From positions 186,001 through 250,000 of the forward strand of contig NZ_JAAMOW010000001.1 of NCBI RefSeq assembly GCF_011067135.1: 64,000 bases of DNA, given 5' to 3'. Positions 19,023-28,692 of this stretch are shown in pieces (the stretch's first letter is position 1; each line of letters starts with the position of its first letter). Origin of the DNA: Solimonas terrae. GTDB lineage: Bacteria; Pseudomonadota; Gammaproteobacteria; Nevskiales; Nevskiaceae. Position numbers and translations under genes: made by a program. The notes below the pieces were generated by a model that was not told the DNA's origin, searched no databases, and saw only the letters and a program-made list of their open reading frames with translations.

Positions 19023-21416
19023 ATGCGTAGCCATCGATGGAGTACCGGACGCAGCTTTGCGACCACGGCAAGTGTTGCCGCAGCGGTGCTGACGACCCTG
19101 GGCGTGAGCGTTTGCATGGCGGATGCCTGGGCACAGGCGGACGCCGATGCCTCGGCAGCGCCAGTTTCGGCCGACACCGCACCTGCAGCGCTCGCCGACA
19201 ACGGCGCGAATGCCGCCGCCGCGGACGCCACGACTCCGGCTTCGCAGACGGAAGCCGCATCGTCGGGCGCGAGCGGGCAGATCGCCGAAGTCATCGTCAC
19301 CGCGACCAAGCGCCGCAAGAATCTGCGCGACATTCCGGCGAGCATCGCGTCGATTCCCGGCGACGAACTCGAACAGCGCAATGCGCAGACCGCGCAGGAC
19401 ATCGTCAAGCTGGTGCCGGGCGTGAACTACACGGAAGCGCCGGACAGCCCGCCGCGCATCACGGTGCGCGGCATCTCGGCGCAGCCGGCGACCAGCTTCA
19501 CGACCGGCGTGATGTTTGGCGACGTCTCGTTCACGGACGAGTATGTTCCGCTCGTGGCGCTGGATCCGAATCCGTTCGATCTGCAGAGCGTCGACGTCCT
19601 GAAAGGGCCGCAGGGCACGCTGTTCGGTGCCTCCGGTTTCAACGGCGCGATCCGTTACGTTCCAAAGGCGCCGGAGTTCGGCGTCTGGCGGATCAAGTAT
19701 TTCGGCGAATACACCGATCTCAGCGACGGCGGCCTGAAGCCGACCTACGGCGGCGCCGTGAACGCACCGATCGGCGAAGACCTGGCCTTGCGCGTCACCG
19801 GCTTCCACCGCGATTCGCCGGGCTATGTCGACAACCTGCGCACCGGCAAGAACGATGCGAACGAAGTCACGCAGGACGGCGTGCGCGGCATTCTCGGCTG
19901 GCAACCGTCCGATCCGTTCATGGCGCGCCTGACCTACGCCTGGCAGGGCACCCAAATCGATGATGCCTCGACGACCGACAACGGCGACGGCAATCTGAGC
20001 AGCAACGTGCGCCCGCGCAGCAGTCCGCAGCAGAACCGTTACCAGCTGGCCGACCTGAATCTTGCCTACGACTTCGGCGGGGCGCGCCTGGTCTCGGAAA
20101 GCTCCTATGTCTACAAGAAGCTCGACAACTACTTCGATGCCTCGCGCACCTTGCTGGGCGGTGCGCTGCCGCTGCTCGCGCAGGTCTATGCGGCGCACTC
20201 CGACACGTACGCTCAGGAGTTGCGGCTGGTATCGCCCGACGACAAGAACGCCGCCTGGCAATGGGTGACGGGCGCATTCTGGTCGCGGCAGAAGGTCTAC
20301 GACCGCCTCGACATCACGCTCGGCGATCCGTCGGTACCGGTCGACGTGCTGCTGCCGGTACTCGACGCGCTGCTGCCGGGTCTCGGCGGCCTGGCCGGAC
20401 CGGACGGCCAGTTGGATGCCGTCAGTACGGTGTCCGACGTCACGGTCGAGGAGAAGGCGATCTTCGGCGAAGTCACGCGGCGGCTGTGGACCGATCTCGA
20501 GCTGACGCTTGGCGGTCGCTACTACTGGACGAATTCCGGCGGCAGCAACACGCTTGGCGGCGCCATCACCCTGGCGACGACCGGTTCGCCGACCTCGGTG
20601 ACGCAGGCGGAAATCCACGAACAGGGATTCAATCCCAAGGCTTCGCTGCTCTGGCATCTGACGCCGGACGTACTGGCCTACACGACTGCGGCCAAGGGCT
20701 TCCGTGTCGGCGGTGTGCAAGCCGGTGCGACACTGCCACCATCCCCGCCACCGCCGGCAACCTTCAAATCCGACACAATCTGGAATTACGAAGCGGGTCT
20801 GCGCACGCAGTGGTTCGATCGCAAGCTGCATGCCGACATCGCCGGCTTCTACGAACGCTGGCATCACCCGCAATACCTGCAGCCGGACTCGACCGGACTG
20901 CTCAGCTTCATCAGCAATGTCGGCGGCGTGAAGAGCGTCGGCGGCGAAGCGACGCTGCAGGCCCTGCTGCCGGTTCCCGGCCTGATGCTGACGGTTTCCG
21001 CGGCCTACGCGGATACCGTGACCACGGAGCCGTTCACCGCATCCGACGGCTCCGAGGTGCCGGTCGGCGCGCGCTGGCCGTTCTCGCCGCATTGGCAGAC
21101 CGCGACGACGCTGGCCTACGCCGTCGATCTCTCGCCGTGGAATCTCAACGGTGCCGTCACGCATACCTACATGGGCAAGGCCACCAACAACCTCGCTCAG
21201 GAAGCGCCGGTGTTCGACTACCAGCAATGGGACGTTCAGCTCAGCATCGACAACGAGCGCCTGCTCTGGTTGCCCGAGATCACGCTGTCAGCCAACAACC
21301 TCCTCGACGAGCGCGGTGTCGTCAACCACGTCTACGCCGGCGGTGCCACGCCGTACAGCGACTACACCTATATCCAGCCGCGCGCGATCACCGTGCGTCT
21401 GAGCGGGCATTTCTGA
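19023..21416 (+). CDS. TonB-dependent outer-membrane receptor
   Basis: A 797-residue receptor with signal peptide, an Ala/Asp-rich spacer, a TonB-box-like AEVIVTATKRRKN near residue 90, the plug domain (IPASIASIPGDELEQ, VDVLKGPQGTLFGASGFNGA) and a beta-barrel that ends in the aromatic residue Phe (VRLSGHF). GGAGG stands 5 bases before the ATG. It imports a bulky substrate across the outer membrane using TonB energy. It is cotranscribed with a CocE hydrolase and a tannase-family esterase, and is preceded by operator 1c, so the ligand is probably an ester-containing compound, perhaps an acylated trehalose (inference). Confidence 0.93.
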   Translation: MRSHRWSTGRSFATTASVAAAVLTTLGVSVCMADAWAQADADASAAPVSADTAPAALADNGANAAAADATTPASQTEAASSGASGQIAEVIVTATKRRKNLRDIPASIASIPGDELEQRNAQTAQDIVKLVPGVNYTEAPDSPPRITVRGISAQPATSFTTGVMFGDVSFTDEYVPLVALDPNPFDLQSVDVLKGPQGTLFGASGFNGAIRYVPKAPEFGVWRIKYFGEYTDLSDGGLKPTYGGAVNAPIGEDLALRVTGFHRDSPGYVDNLRTGKNDANEVTQDGVRGILGWQPSDPFMARLTYAWQGTQIDDASTTDNGDGNLSSNVRPRSSPQQNRYQLADLNLAYDFGGARLVSESSYVYKKLDNYFDASRTLLGGALPLLAQVYAAHSDTYAQELRLVSPDDKNAAWQWVTGAFWSRQKVYDRLDITLGDPSVPVDVLLPVLDALLPGLGGLAGPDGQLDAVSTVSDVTVEEKAIFGEVTRRLWTDLELTLGGRYYWTNSGGSNTLGGAITLATTGSPTSVTQAEIHEQGFNPKASLLWHLTPDVLAYTTAAKGFRVGGVQAGATLPPSPPPPATFKSDTIWNYEAGLRTQWFDRKLHADIAGFYERWHHPQYLQPDSTGLLSFISNVGGVKSVGGEATLQALLPVPGLMLTVSAAYADTVTTEPFTASDGSEVPVGARWPFSPHWQTATTLAYAVDLSPWNLNGAVTHTYMGKATNNLAQEAPVFDYQQWDVQLSIDNERLLWLPEITLSANNLLDERGVVNHVYAGGATPYSDYTYIQPRAITVRLSGHF

Positions 21417-21456
21417 GGCGGCACCGATGAGGGCATCGCCACTGCGGGGAGAATCG

Positions 21457-23250
21457 ATGAAAGACGTGCACGCGGGTTTCGTTTCACGATGGCTGCAGCT
21501 GGCCGCGATCGCAATGCTGCTGCTGTGCGCCGGCGGGGCGCAGGCCGGCTTCGATCTCAAGGATCGGCCGCTGGCCGGCATCGAGCGCGAGTTCGGCTAC
21601 TTCAAGGCCGCGGACGGCACGCCGCTGGCGTACGTCGTCTATCGCCCCGAAGGTGCAGGGCCGCTGCCGACGATCGCGTGGTACGACGTCTACGGCGCCG
21701 GCTCGATGCCGCCCCTGGGCATGGTGCGTGCGTGGGTTGCGCGCGGCTATGCCTTCGTCGCCGCCAGTGTGCGCGGCACCGGGTGCTCGGACGGCGACTA
21801 CGTTCCATTCGGTGCACAGGACGCGCGCGACGGGGCAGTCTTCGTCGACTGGGCCGGCTCGCAGGCCTGGAGCAACGGCAAGATCGGCCTCGTCGGTAAC
21901 TCGCAACCCGGCATCGTGCAGTTCGGCATTGCCGCGCTGCATCCCACGCACCTGGTCGCGATCGCGCCTGGCGGCACGATCAGTCGGATCTATGCCGACG
22001 GTTGGTATCTCGGCGGCATCTACAACGCCAGCTTCGCGGCGCACTGGAGCCGCTACGACCAGCCGGGTGCATCGCTGAAATTCGCGCAACTGCGTGCAGG
22101 TCTTGGCGACAAGGACTGCGAGGCACGCGTCGCGCGCATCGGGCCGAACTCGCTGGTCGCCCGTGTGCGTGCGCAGCCGTACGATGGCGAGTACTACCAA
22201 CGCTATTCGCCCTACGATCGGGCGCCTGACGTGACGGTGCCGACGCTGATGGTGCAAAGCTGGACCGATCCAGCCGTCGGCAGCAGCGCGCTGAACGTAT
22301 TTGCGCGACTGACCGCGAAGAGCAAACGTCTCTTCGTCCTCAGCGGTGGTCACGATTCGTATCTCGATTCGACAGCGCAGGAAGAAGTGGGGCGCTGGAT
22401 GGATCACTGGCTCAAGGGCGATGACAACGGGGTCGACGGCGAGCCGCGTGTGCGCATCGACTTCGGCACGACGCCGACAGCGGCTGCGAACTATGGCGAT
22501 GTCGTGCCGGTGCACGCGACCGCCACGCAGGCCCTGGCGGACTGGCCGGCGCCCGAGACGAAATGGCAGAGCTGGTTCATGACGGCAGGCGGCGCTTTGC
22601 AGGACAAGCCGGCGAACGGTGAGGCCGCCGGTACGCGCGAATATTTTTATCCCGCGGGCACCGAGTTGCCGGGCGATGCGGTGCAGTTCGCTATGACCGC
22701 ACTCGACTGGGGTTCTCTGCGCTATCGCACACCGCCCGTCGCGCACGACACGGCCATTTTCGGGGCGCCAGAAGTCGTGCTGTACGCGGCGAGCGAGCAG
22801 GTCAACACGGATTTCATGGTGAACCTGCATGACGTGTCGCCGTCCGGCGACGTGACCTTCATCCAGCGCGGCTATCTGCGAGCCTCGCGGCGCGCCGTCG
22901 ATTCGTCGCGGTCGACCGCGCAATATGTGTTTCATCCGCACCTCAAGGACGAGCCGCTGCAGGCCGGCCATGTCTACCGCTTCGACTTTTCGTTGCTGCC
23001 GGTGGTTTACATCCTGCGCGCCGGCCATTCGCTTGAGCTGCTGCTTGCGGCGCCGTCTCCCATCCCGTCACCGGGCTGGGGGCTGACGCCGTTGATGCTG
23101 CCGGGGTTCAATACGGTCTATCACGATTCCACGCATCCATCGTTGCTGAAAATTCCGGTCGTTCCGGGGATCAAGGCGCAGGGCCCGGAACCTCAGTGCG
23201 GCAGTCTGCCGTTCCAGCCCTGCCGGCATGAAAACGGGAGCACGTCTTGA
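21457..23250 (+). CDS. CocE/NonD-type alpha/beta hydrolase, secreted
   Basis: A 597-residue protein of the CocE/X-Pro dipeptidyl-peptidase family. A signal peptide (LQLAAIAMLLLCAGGAQA) is followed by the hydrolase domain: oxyanion-region YDVYGAG, nucleophile Ser in GLVGNSQPGIVQF, Asp in QSWTDPAVG and His in SGGHDSYLD. A C-terminal jelly-roll X-Pro dipeptidyl-peptidase domain follows (VLYAASEQVNTDF...). Family members cleave esters such as cocaine, acyl groups or beta-lactam side chains. GGGGAG sits 7 bases before ATG 21457; the frame is open from 21427. Its stop overlaps the start of the next esterase, so both are made together. Confidence 0.88.
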   Translation: MKDVHAGFVSRWLQLAAIAMLLLCAGGAQAGFDLKDRPLAGIEREFGYFKAADGTPLAYVVYRPEGAGPLPTIAWYDVYGAGSMPPLGMVRAWVARGYAFVAASVRGTGCSDGDYVPFGAQDARDGAVFVDWAGSQAWSNGKIGLVGNSQPGIVQFGIAALHPTHLVAIAPGGTISRIYADGWYLGGIYNASFAAHWSRYDQPGASLKFAQLRAGLGDKDCEARVARIGPNSLVARVRAQPYDGEYYQRYSPYDRAPDVTVPTLMVQSWTDPAVGSSALNVFARLTAKSKRLFVLSGGHDSYLDSTAQEEVGRWMDHWLKGDDNGVDGEPRVRIDFGTTPTAAANYGDVVPVHATATQALADWPAPETKWQSWFMTAGGALQDKPANGEAAGTREYFYPAGTELPGDAVQFAMTALDWGSLRYRTPPVAHDTAIFGAPEVVLYAASEQVNTDFMVNLHDVSPSGDVTFIQRGYLRASRRAVDSSRSTAQYVFHPHLKDEPLQAGHVYRFDFSLLPVVYILRAGHSLELLLAAPSPIPSPGWGLTPLMLPGFNTVYHDSTHPSLLKIPVVPGIKAQGPEPQCGSLPFQPCRHENGSTS

Positions 23251-24875
23251 TCCGGAAGGTTCTGCCGGTTCTGGTTCTGCTCGCGATCGGCGCCTGCGCC
23301 GACCGGCAGATCGCCGGGCCTTGCAAGCAGCTGCGCGATCTGCAGTTCGAGCACGCGCACGTGGTGTCGGCAACGGCGGACTCCGGCGGCAGAGAGTTTT
23401 CGTTGATCGGCTTGTTCATCGGTCTGCCGTTCTTTCATGAGCCACCGTCGTGTCGCGTCGAACTGGAAATCACGCCGGTGCCTGATTCGACGATCCGCGC
23501 CGACGTCTGGCTGCCGGCCAAAGCCTGGAACGGCAAGTTGCAGGGCATCGGCAATGGCGGCTTTGCCGGATCGATCGACAAGCTCAGCCTGCGCTACGCA
23601 CTGCAGCAGGGCTATGCGGCGGCGGCGACCGACACCGGCCACGAAGCCAATGATCGTGATGGTCGCTGGGCGCTCGGTCATCCCGAGAAAATCCGCGACT
23701 ATGGCGATCGCGCCATTCACGAAACCGCACTCCACGCGAAGGAACTCATCACCGCCTACTACGGCCGCCAGCCCGAGCACGCTTATTTCGGCAGCTGCTC
23801 GAACGGCGGCCGCGAGGGACTGATGGAGGCGCAGCGCTATCCGGATGACTATGACGGCATCCTTGCTGGTGCACCGGCAATGTTGCCGACGGTCCAGCTT
23901 CCGGCCTGGGCCTGGACTCAGCAACAGCTGCAGAAACCCGGGGCCTATATTCCGAGCGGCAAGTGGCCGGCGATTGCCGCCGCCACCCTTGCGGCCTGCG
24001 ACACGCTCGACGGCGTGAAGGACGGCGTCATCGACGATCCGCGGCGCTGCCACTTCGATCCGGCAGCGCTTCAATGCAAGGGGCCGGAAACCGACTCGTG
24101 CCTGACAACGCCGCAGCAACGGGCCTTGCGTGCAATCTATTCCGGCCCCGACGAACGGCATCATGGCTTCATGCCGGGTGGTGAACTCGGCAAGAAGGGT
24201 GGCGCGGCGGAATGGTTCAGCGGCGACAAGCCGCACAAGAGCATCGAGTATGGCTACGCACAGGATTTCTATCGTTACCTTGTGTACGACGATCCTCGCT
24301 GGAGCCTCGACAGTTTCGATATAAAGCGCGATGAAGCGGCGATGTACGATCGCCTGCATGCGGCACTCGATGCGGATGATCCCGATCTGACGCGTTTCGC
24401 CGCACATGGCGGCAAGCTGATCCTGTTTCACGGCTGGAACGATCCGGCACTGCAGCCTCAGATCACGATCGATTATTACGAAAACCTGCGTGCCCGCATG
24501 GGCGGCGCAAAGACTGACGACTTCGTAAGGCTATACATGGTGCCTGGTCTGCAGCACTGCATCGGCGGCCCTGGCCCCAACGTCTTCGGTGGTTTGCCGC
24601 CTGGCGGCCACGCCGATCCTCGCCACAACATCAGTGCGGCCCTGGAGGCCTGGGTCGAACAGGCGCGCGAGCCGGGGCCGATCATTGCGACAAAATACGA
24701 CAGCGACTTGAAGCCGCTGCTCGCCCCTGAAAAGGCAAAGGCGATCCGTTCACGCCCTCTGTGTCCTTACCCTCAAGCAGCGCGCTGGAACGGAAACAGC
24801 TCCCCCGATGACGCGAGCAGTTTCAGCTGCGCGCTCGAAGTTGGCGACTCCGACGGAGCGATTGGTGGCAATTAG
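23247..24875 (+). CDS. tannase/feruloyl esterase family lipoprotein (copy 2)
   Basis: A 542-residue paralogue of the esterase at 9394. It keeps the full CS-D-HC motif: Cys184-Ser185 in GSCSNGGR, Asp399 in FHGWNDPAL and His437-Cys438 in PGLQHCIGG, the two Cys being expected to form the disulfide that ties Ser and His together. The signal sequence ends in a good lipobox (IGAC), so it is probably anchored in a membrane facing the periplasm or cell surface. The TTG start overlaps the CocE stop as TTGA. It hydrolyses ester bonds of the ligand taken up or bound by the adjacent receptor (inference). Confidence 0.88.
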   Translation: MIRKVLPVLVLLAIGACADRQIAGPCKQLRDLQFEHAHVVSATADSGGREFSLIGLFIGLPFFHEPPSCRVELEITPVPDSTIRADVWLPAKAWNGKLQGIGNGGFAGSIDKLSLRYALQQGYAAAATDTGHEANDRDGRWALGHPEKIRDYGDRAIHETALHAKELITAYYGRQPEHAYFGSCSNGGREGLMEAQRYPDDYDGILAGAPAMLPTVQLPAWAWTQQQLQKPGAYIPSGKWPAIAAATLAACDTLDGVKDGVIDDPRRCHFDPAALQCKGPETDSCLTTPQQRALRAIYSGPDERHHGFMPGGELGKKGGAAEWFSGDKPHKSIEYGYAQDFYRYLVYDDPRWSLDSFDIKRDEAAMYDRLHAALDADDPDLTRFAAHGGKLILFHGWNDPALQPQITIDYYENLRARMGGAKTDDFVRLYMVPGLQHCIGGPGPNVFGGLPPGGHADPRHNISAALEAWVEQAREPGPIIATKYDSDLKPLLAPEKAKAIRSRPLCPYPQAARWNGNSSPDDASSFSCALEVGDSDGAIGGN

Positions 24876-24939
24876 AGACCCGCTGCACATCGGATCGGCA
24901 AAGGATGCCGAACCGCTATTGGCTGAGAATCACGCAGGA

Positions 24940-25893
24940 TCACGATTCGGCAACGATTCTGTTGCGCTGTACACCGAGATCCATGCTGCCGTCCGTGCTG
25001 CGAATTGAGGCTTCGACGACATCGCCAACCTTCAGATACTGAGCGCGTCCGGCTTGAACCTTCTGGAAGATCTGCCACTTCTTCCGTTCAGGGAGAAGCG
25101 CGGCGAGTCGCTGCTTTCCGGGCGACGGTACGGACAATGCGCAACCAGCTGGCGTCCCCGTCGCCAGGAGATCGCCGGCTTCGAAATCCTGCACCTTTGA
25201 AAGCTCGGTCAGGGTCTCCGCCGGCTTGTAGACCAGATTTGCCGAGTTGTCGTTCTGGCGTACTTCGCCGTTGACAGTCAGCTTGAGCTGAAGCTTGTCA
25301 AGCATCGCGATATTCGAAGCATCCAGCAAGGTCAACCAAGGGCCGACCGGTCCGAAAGTCCGGAACGATTTTCCCTTGTAGAACTGCATTTGCGGAATTT
25401 GCACGTCGCGGGCGGAATAGTCGTTGACGACAACGGCGCCGGCCACGAACTCGTGCAGATTGGCGCCCGTCACGGTAACGGACTCCCGAATCGACTTGCG
25501 CAATATCAACCCAAGTTCAACTTCGTAGTCGAGAAACTGCACACCATTCGGCTTGATCACATCGCTGTTTGCAGGACAAATGCAGCTCTGCGCTTTGGTG
25601 AAGATCATGTTGAATGCCTTGACATCCGGATCGACCCCGGACTCGATCATATGCTGGCGATAGTTGGCACCCTGGCAAACGAACTGCTGATTGGATGTCA
25701 CTGGAGAAAGCAGACTTACTGCGGCCAAGTCGATCGTCGGACCGTCCAGCTTGAGCAGGTCACCGATATTTGTACTGCGAAGCAGATCACCGGTCGTGAC
25801 GAAAGGGCCCGGGATGCAGGTGACCTTGCCGGAGCGGAGTACGCCCCAATGCTTGAGACCTTCGTGTTGATAGCGGATGACATTGACGGTCAT
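24940..25893 (-). CDS. fumarylacetoacetate hydrolase (FAH) family enzyme
   Basis: A 317-residue member of the FAH superfamily. Metal-binding DYEVELGLI, the VVVNDYSARDVQ segment and LATGTPAGCAL are the usual signature elements. FAH enzymes hydrolyse, decarboxylate or isomerise 2-oxo/2,4-dioxo acids made from ring-cleaved aromatics. It is the last gene of a minus-strand cluster with an extradiol dioxygenase and two flavin hydroxylases, so it probably acts on the ring-cleavage product. No separate C-C bond hydrolase of the alpha/beta type is present in the cluster, so this enzyme may do that step. It converges on the esterase gene, 64 bases away. Confidence 0.88.
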   Translation of the reverse strand: MTVNVIRYQHEGLKHWGVLRSGKVTCIPGPFVTTGDLLRSTNIGDLLKLDGPTIDLAAVSLLSPVTSNQQFVCQGANYRQHMIESGVDPDVKAFNMIFTKAQSCICPANSDVIKPNGVQFLDYEVELGLILRKSIRESVTVTGANLHEFVAGAVVVNDYSARDVQIPQMQFYKGKSFRTFGPVGPWLTLLDASNIAMLDKLQLKLTVNGEVRQNDNSANLVYKPAETLTELSKVQDFEAGDLLATGTPAGCALSVPSPGKQRLAALLPERKKWQIFQKVQAGRAQYLKVGDVVEASIRSTDGSMDLGVQRNRIVAES

Positions 25894-25950
25894 GTGATTG
25901 ACTCGATTCTGGTGAAGTGATCGAAAGTGTGTTGAGACGTTCCAGCGGCG

Positions 25951-27105
25951 TCAGCGCGACCAGGGTCTCGCCTTGGTCGACATCGCTTTCTTGAGAAGGC
26001 CCAATTGCCTTGCCGTCATTTTTCCGCTGCGCAGGGATCGAACGACCGACATGATGAATGACGGCGTCGGCTTCGGAGCGATGTTCGGTACTTCAGCTCC
26101 CCATGCGTACAGGCCGCCAAGATCCATCGGGTGATAGCGGGTTTCCCTGGCCGAATCGAACACATCGCCGTCGGCATAGTGTTCGAGCTCTTCACCTTCG
26201 GGGTCCTTCCAGTAGTCGAAGATCTGGCTTCCCAGGATATGGCGACCGATCCCCCAGTGATGACTCCAGCCTCTGGAGGCGAGGTACTGGTGGCCTTGGC
26301 CGATACTGTCTAGGTCGAGCGTTTCGTAAGCACTGTGCATGTACTGCGCCATCACGTTCTGGGTCAGCACAAGCGAATGATGATCTGCGAGTTCCGCGCC
26401 GCGATTCAGGCGATTGAAGGCCAGAACCGGGGATCCGTCCTCGATACACTGCACATCGGACGGAATGAGCCCAAGGTGCCGCATATACCACCGCTGCGAA
26501 ACCTCCAGCGACGTCACCGACAGGACCGCGTGCCCCAGACGTTCAATGGGCGAGGGCAGGATGGGTGTGCGTATGGCTTCGTTGACACGCCTTTTTTCCA
26601 GCGGTGTGTTCACGGCAATGGGCGCTCGACTGTCCAGGCGTTCGAGCATTTGCCGGCCGTGACAGACATCGACAATGAATCCATCCGGATCAGACAAGCG
26701 GACGCGGTTGCCTGCTCCCGGGCCGTCGATGGGCTCGATGGTCACGCCGGTCGCTTTGCTCAGCGTATCCAGTTCGCCCGCTGTCTTGACCGAGAAGCCG
26801 ATTCCGAGGAAGCCGTGCCGCTTTGGCCGCGGCTTCATTTTCTGAGCATCAAATGCCACGTAGAAATAGGGTAGCGGGCCGGTACCGCGCATGTAGATTG
26901 CTTCGGGTGTCTCGGCGGAGATCACCATTCCGAAGTCAAGCAAAAACGCCTTCTGCCGTTCGAGGCTCTTCTTGCAGAACATGATGTAAGCAACGTCGTC
27001 AGCCTTGACGATGGGCTCCGGTCTTGGGATGCGGACCGTCCCGGGATTCTCCACAGCTGCGGCTGACAGCTTCTCGACCCCGATGTAGTTCATGTCCGAC
27101 TTCAT
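25951..27105 (-). CDS. extradiol ring-cleavage dioxygenase (VOC family, type I)
   Basis: A 384-residue two-domain vicinal-oxygen-chelate protein. The N-terminal domain has DDVAYIMFCKKSLERQKAF; the C-terminal catalytic domain carries the Fe(II) ligand candidates His in RLGHAVLSV, His in SHHWGIGRH and Glu in GEELEHYADGD, the order of 2,3-dihydroxybiphenyl dioxygenase-type enzymes. It would cleave a catecholic ring next to the hydroxyls. ATG 27105 has GGAGAG before it; a GTG at 27117 is in frame. It lies between a flavin hydroxylase (upstream) and an FAH enzyme (downstream), as expected for a meta-cleavage route. Confidence 0.88.
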   Translation of the reverse strand: MKSDMNYIGVEKLSAAAVENPGTVRIPRPEPIVKADDVAYIMFCKKSLERQKAFLLDFGMVISAETPEAIYMRGTGPLPYFYVAFDAQKMKPRPKRHGFLGIGFSVKTAGELDTLSKATGVTIEPIDGPGAGNRVRLSDPDGFIVDVCHGRQMLERLDSRAPIAVNTPLEKRRVNEAIRTPILPSPIERLGHAVLSVTSLEVSQRWYMRHLGLIPSDVQCIEDGSPVLAFNRLNRGAELADHHSLVLTQNVMAQYMHSAYETLDLDSIGQGHQYLASRGWSHHWGIGRHILGSQIFDYWKDPEGEELEHYADGDVFDSARETRYHPMDLGGLYAWGAEVPNIAPKPTPSFIMSVVRSLRSGKMTARQLGLLKKAMSTKARPWSR

Positions 27106-27181
27106 GCTTCTCTCCACGTGGCAACAACGACTGGGAACTTCCCGAACGCTTCCGGACGACTGACGTCTCCAGCGAAGACCG

Positions 27182-28684
27182 TTACGAATGACGCATGAGA
27201 TTCAGCGATTGCCTGGCCAACTCGGAAGCGTCCGCCGCAGGGCCATCATGCAAAACGATCCGATCCGGTCTGATCACGGCGCACCATCCATCGAGATGGC
27301 TGAATTCAGCCTGCGCCGGAATGGACACGATCGTTCCATGTGCCTGACTCCACAGCGCGTCCACCTCGGAATCCAGCCGGCACTCGGAGCCGAAGCTCAT
27401 CAACGTCAAGTGAGGCCCCAGGAATTGATCGGAAAGCAAAGACCCATTCGAGTCCCGCAAACGCGCTTGCGGCAAAAGGCCTCCGCGTTTCAGCCTGCCC
27501 TTGCCCGGAACAAACAGGCCGTTCGGGTATTCGCTTTTCGGTTTTGGCCCTGCCGACTCAAGGAAGCGTCGGACAGGTGGAATCAGTCGCAGCACTTTGA
27601 TGAATCCGTGAATGATCACCGCCTTGAACGCGTTGCCTGGCATGATCATGGAGCCGAGCCCCTTGGCCAGCCGTATCATCGCAAGCGCATGTGGACGCCG
27701 CTCGGAATCGTAGGAATCCAGGATGCCGACTGCGGCGCGATTTGAAATCACCGCCGCGAGTTTCCAGGCGAGATTCTGCGCATCGCGCAGTCCGCTGATC
27801 AGACCCTGGCCGGCAAATGGCGGCGTGACGTGCGCCGCGTCGCCCGCCAGGAAAACTCTGCCCTTCCGGTATTTTTCGCAGGACCGCGCCTGGAATTGAT
27901 AGACGGCCTTTCGCTCTATCGTCGCCTTGTCAGTGCCCGGCCAAGGGGCCAGCAGTCTGCGAATGGATTCCGCTGTCTCCATTTGCTCCCGTGATTCGCC
28001 TGGCGCCAGCATGAATTCCCAGCGCGTCCGATTTCCCGGTGCGACCATGTGCGGTACCGGTCGCCGCGGGTCGCAGATGAATTCAACGTGGTCAATGTTG
28101 TCCGGAACTCCGACCGCATCGACAATCAACCAGTCTTGCTTGTAGGACTTGCCGCGAAACTCCTGGCCGATGGCCTTGCGCACTGCCGAGTTTGCGCCGT
28201 CGACACCGATCAGGAATTTGCAGGTCACCTCCGCTCGCGTGCCCCGCGCGTCTTGCAGTGTCGCGCGGACCTGCACCCCTTCATCGGAGAAACCGAGCAG
28301 CGTCGTGGAACACGCGACCGTCACGGACGCCGAACCTTCCGCCTTGCGCCGCAACGCCGCCTCCAACTGAGGCTGGTAGAACGTCACCAGCATCGGATGC
28401 CCGTTGATCGAGGCCGACGTATCCATCGTGCCGAAATGACCGAAATACGGGCTCCTCATCGTGACCTGTGGAATTTCGCAGCGATCGAATCCCTCCAGGA
28501 CGCCGACATCCTGAAGAATCCGCAGCGCATCATTGTCGAGCGCGATCGCCCTCGGAGCCGTGTAAATGCCCGGCGCCTTGTCGATGACCAGAACACCAAC
28601 ACCGTATCGACCCAGCAACGCTGTCAATGCGGCGCCAACAGGTCCGTAGCCCACCACGAGGACATCCACGCTGTCGGGCAACAT
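27182..28684 (-). CDS. FAD-dependent aromatic hydroxylase, MhpA-like
   Basis: A 500-residue class A flavoprotein monooxygenase. The Rossmann motif VVGYGPVGAALTALLGRYG is at the N-terminus, followed by APRAIALDNDALRIL as in 3-(3-hydroxyphenyl)propionate hydroxylase, the DG motif IGVDGANSAVRKAIG and the GD motif FLAGDAAHVTPPFAGQG. It uses NAD(P)H and O2 to add a hydroxyl ortho to an existing one, giving the catechol for the dioxygenase next to it. It follows the second monooxygenase by 8 bases. Confidence 0.9.
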   Translation of the reverse strand: MLPDSVDVLVVGYGPVGAALTALLGRYGVGVLVIDKAPGIYTAPRAIALDNDALRILQDVGVLEGFDRCEIPQVTMRSPYFGHFGTMDTSASINGHPMLVTFYQPQLEAALRRKAEGSASVTVACSTTLLGFSDEGVQVRATLQDARGTRAEVTCKFLIGVDGANSAVRKAIGQEFRGKSYKQDWLIVDAVGVPDNIDHVEFICDPRRPVPHMVAPGNRTRWEFMLAPGESREQMETAESIRRLLAPWPGTDKATIERKAVYQFQARSCEKYRKGRVFLAGDAAHVTPPFAGQGLISGLRDAQNLAWKLAAVISNRAAVGILDSYDSERRPHALAMIRLAKGLGSMIMPGNAFKAVIIHGFIKVLRLIPPVRRFLESAGPKPKSEYPNGLFVPGKGRLKRGGLLPQARLRDSNGSLLSDQFLGPHLTLMSFGSECRLDSEVDALWSQAHGTIVSIPAQAEFSHLDGWCAVIRPDRIVLHDGPAADASELARQSLNLMRHS

Positions 28685-28692
28685 CGCCGGGG

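Noticed and set aside
18987-21227. Long minus-strand frame opposite the TonB receptor at 19023
   Set aside because: The plus strand encodes a complete receptor with signal peptide, plug and barrel end; the antisense frame has no recognisable domain. The same holds for the minus-strand frame at 42390-44414.
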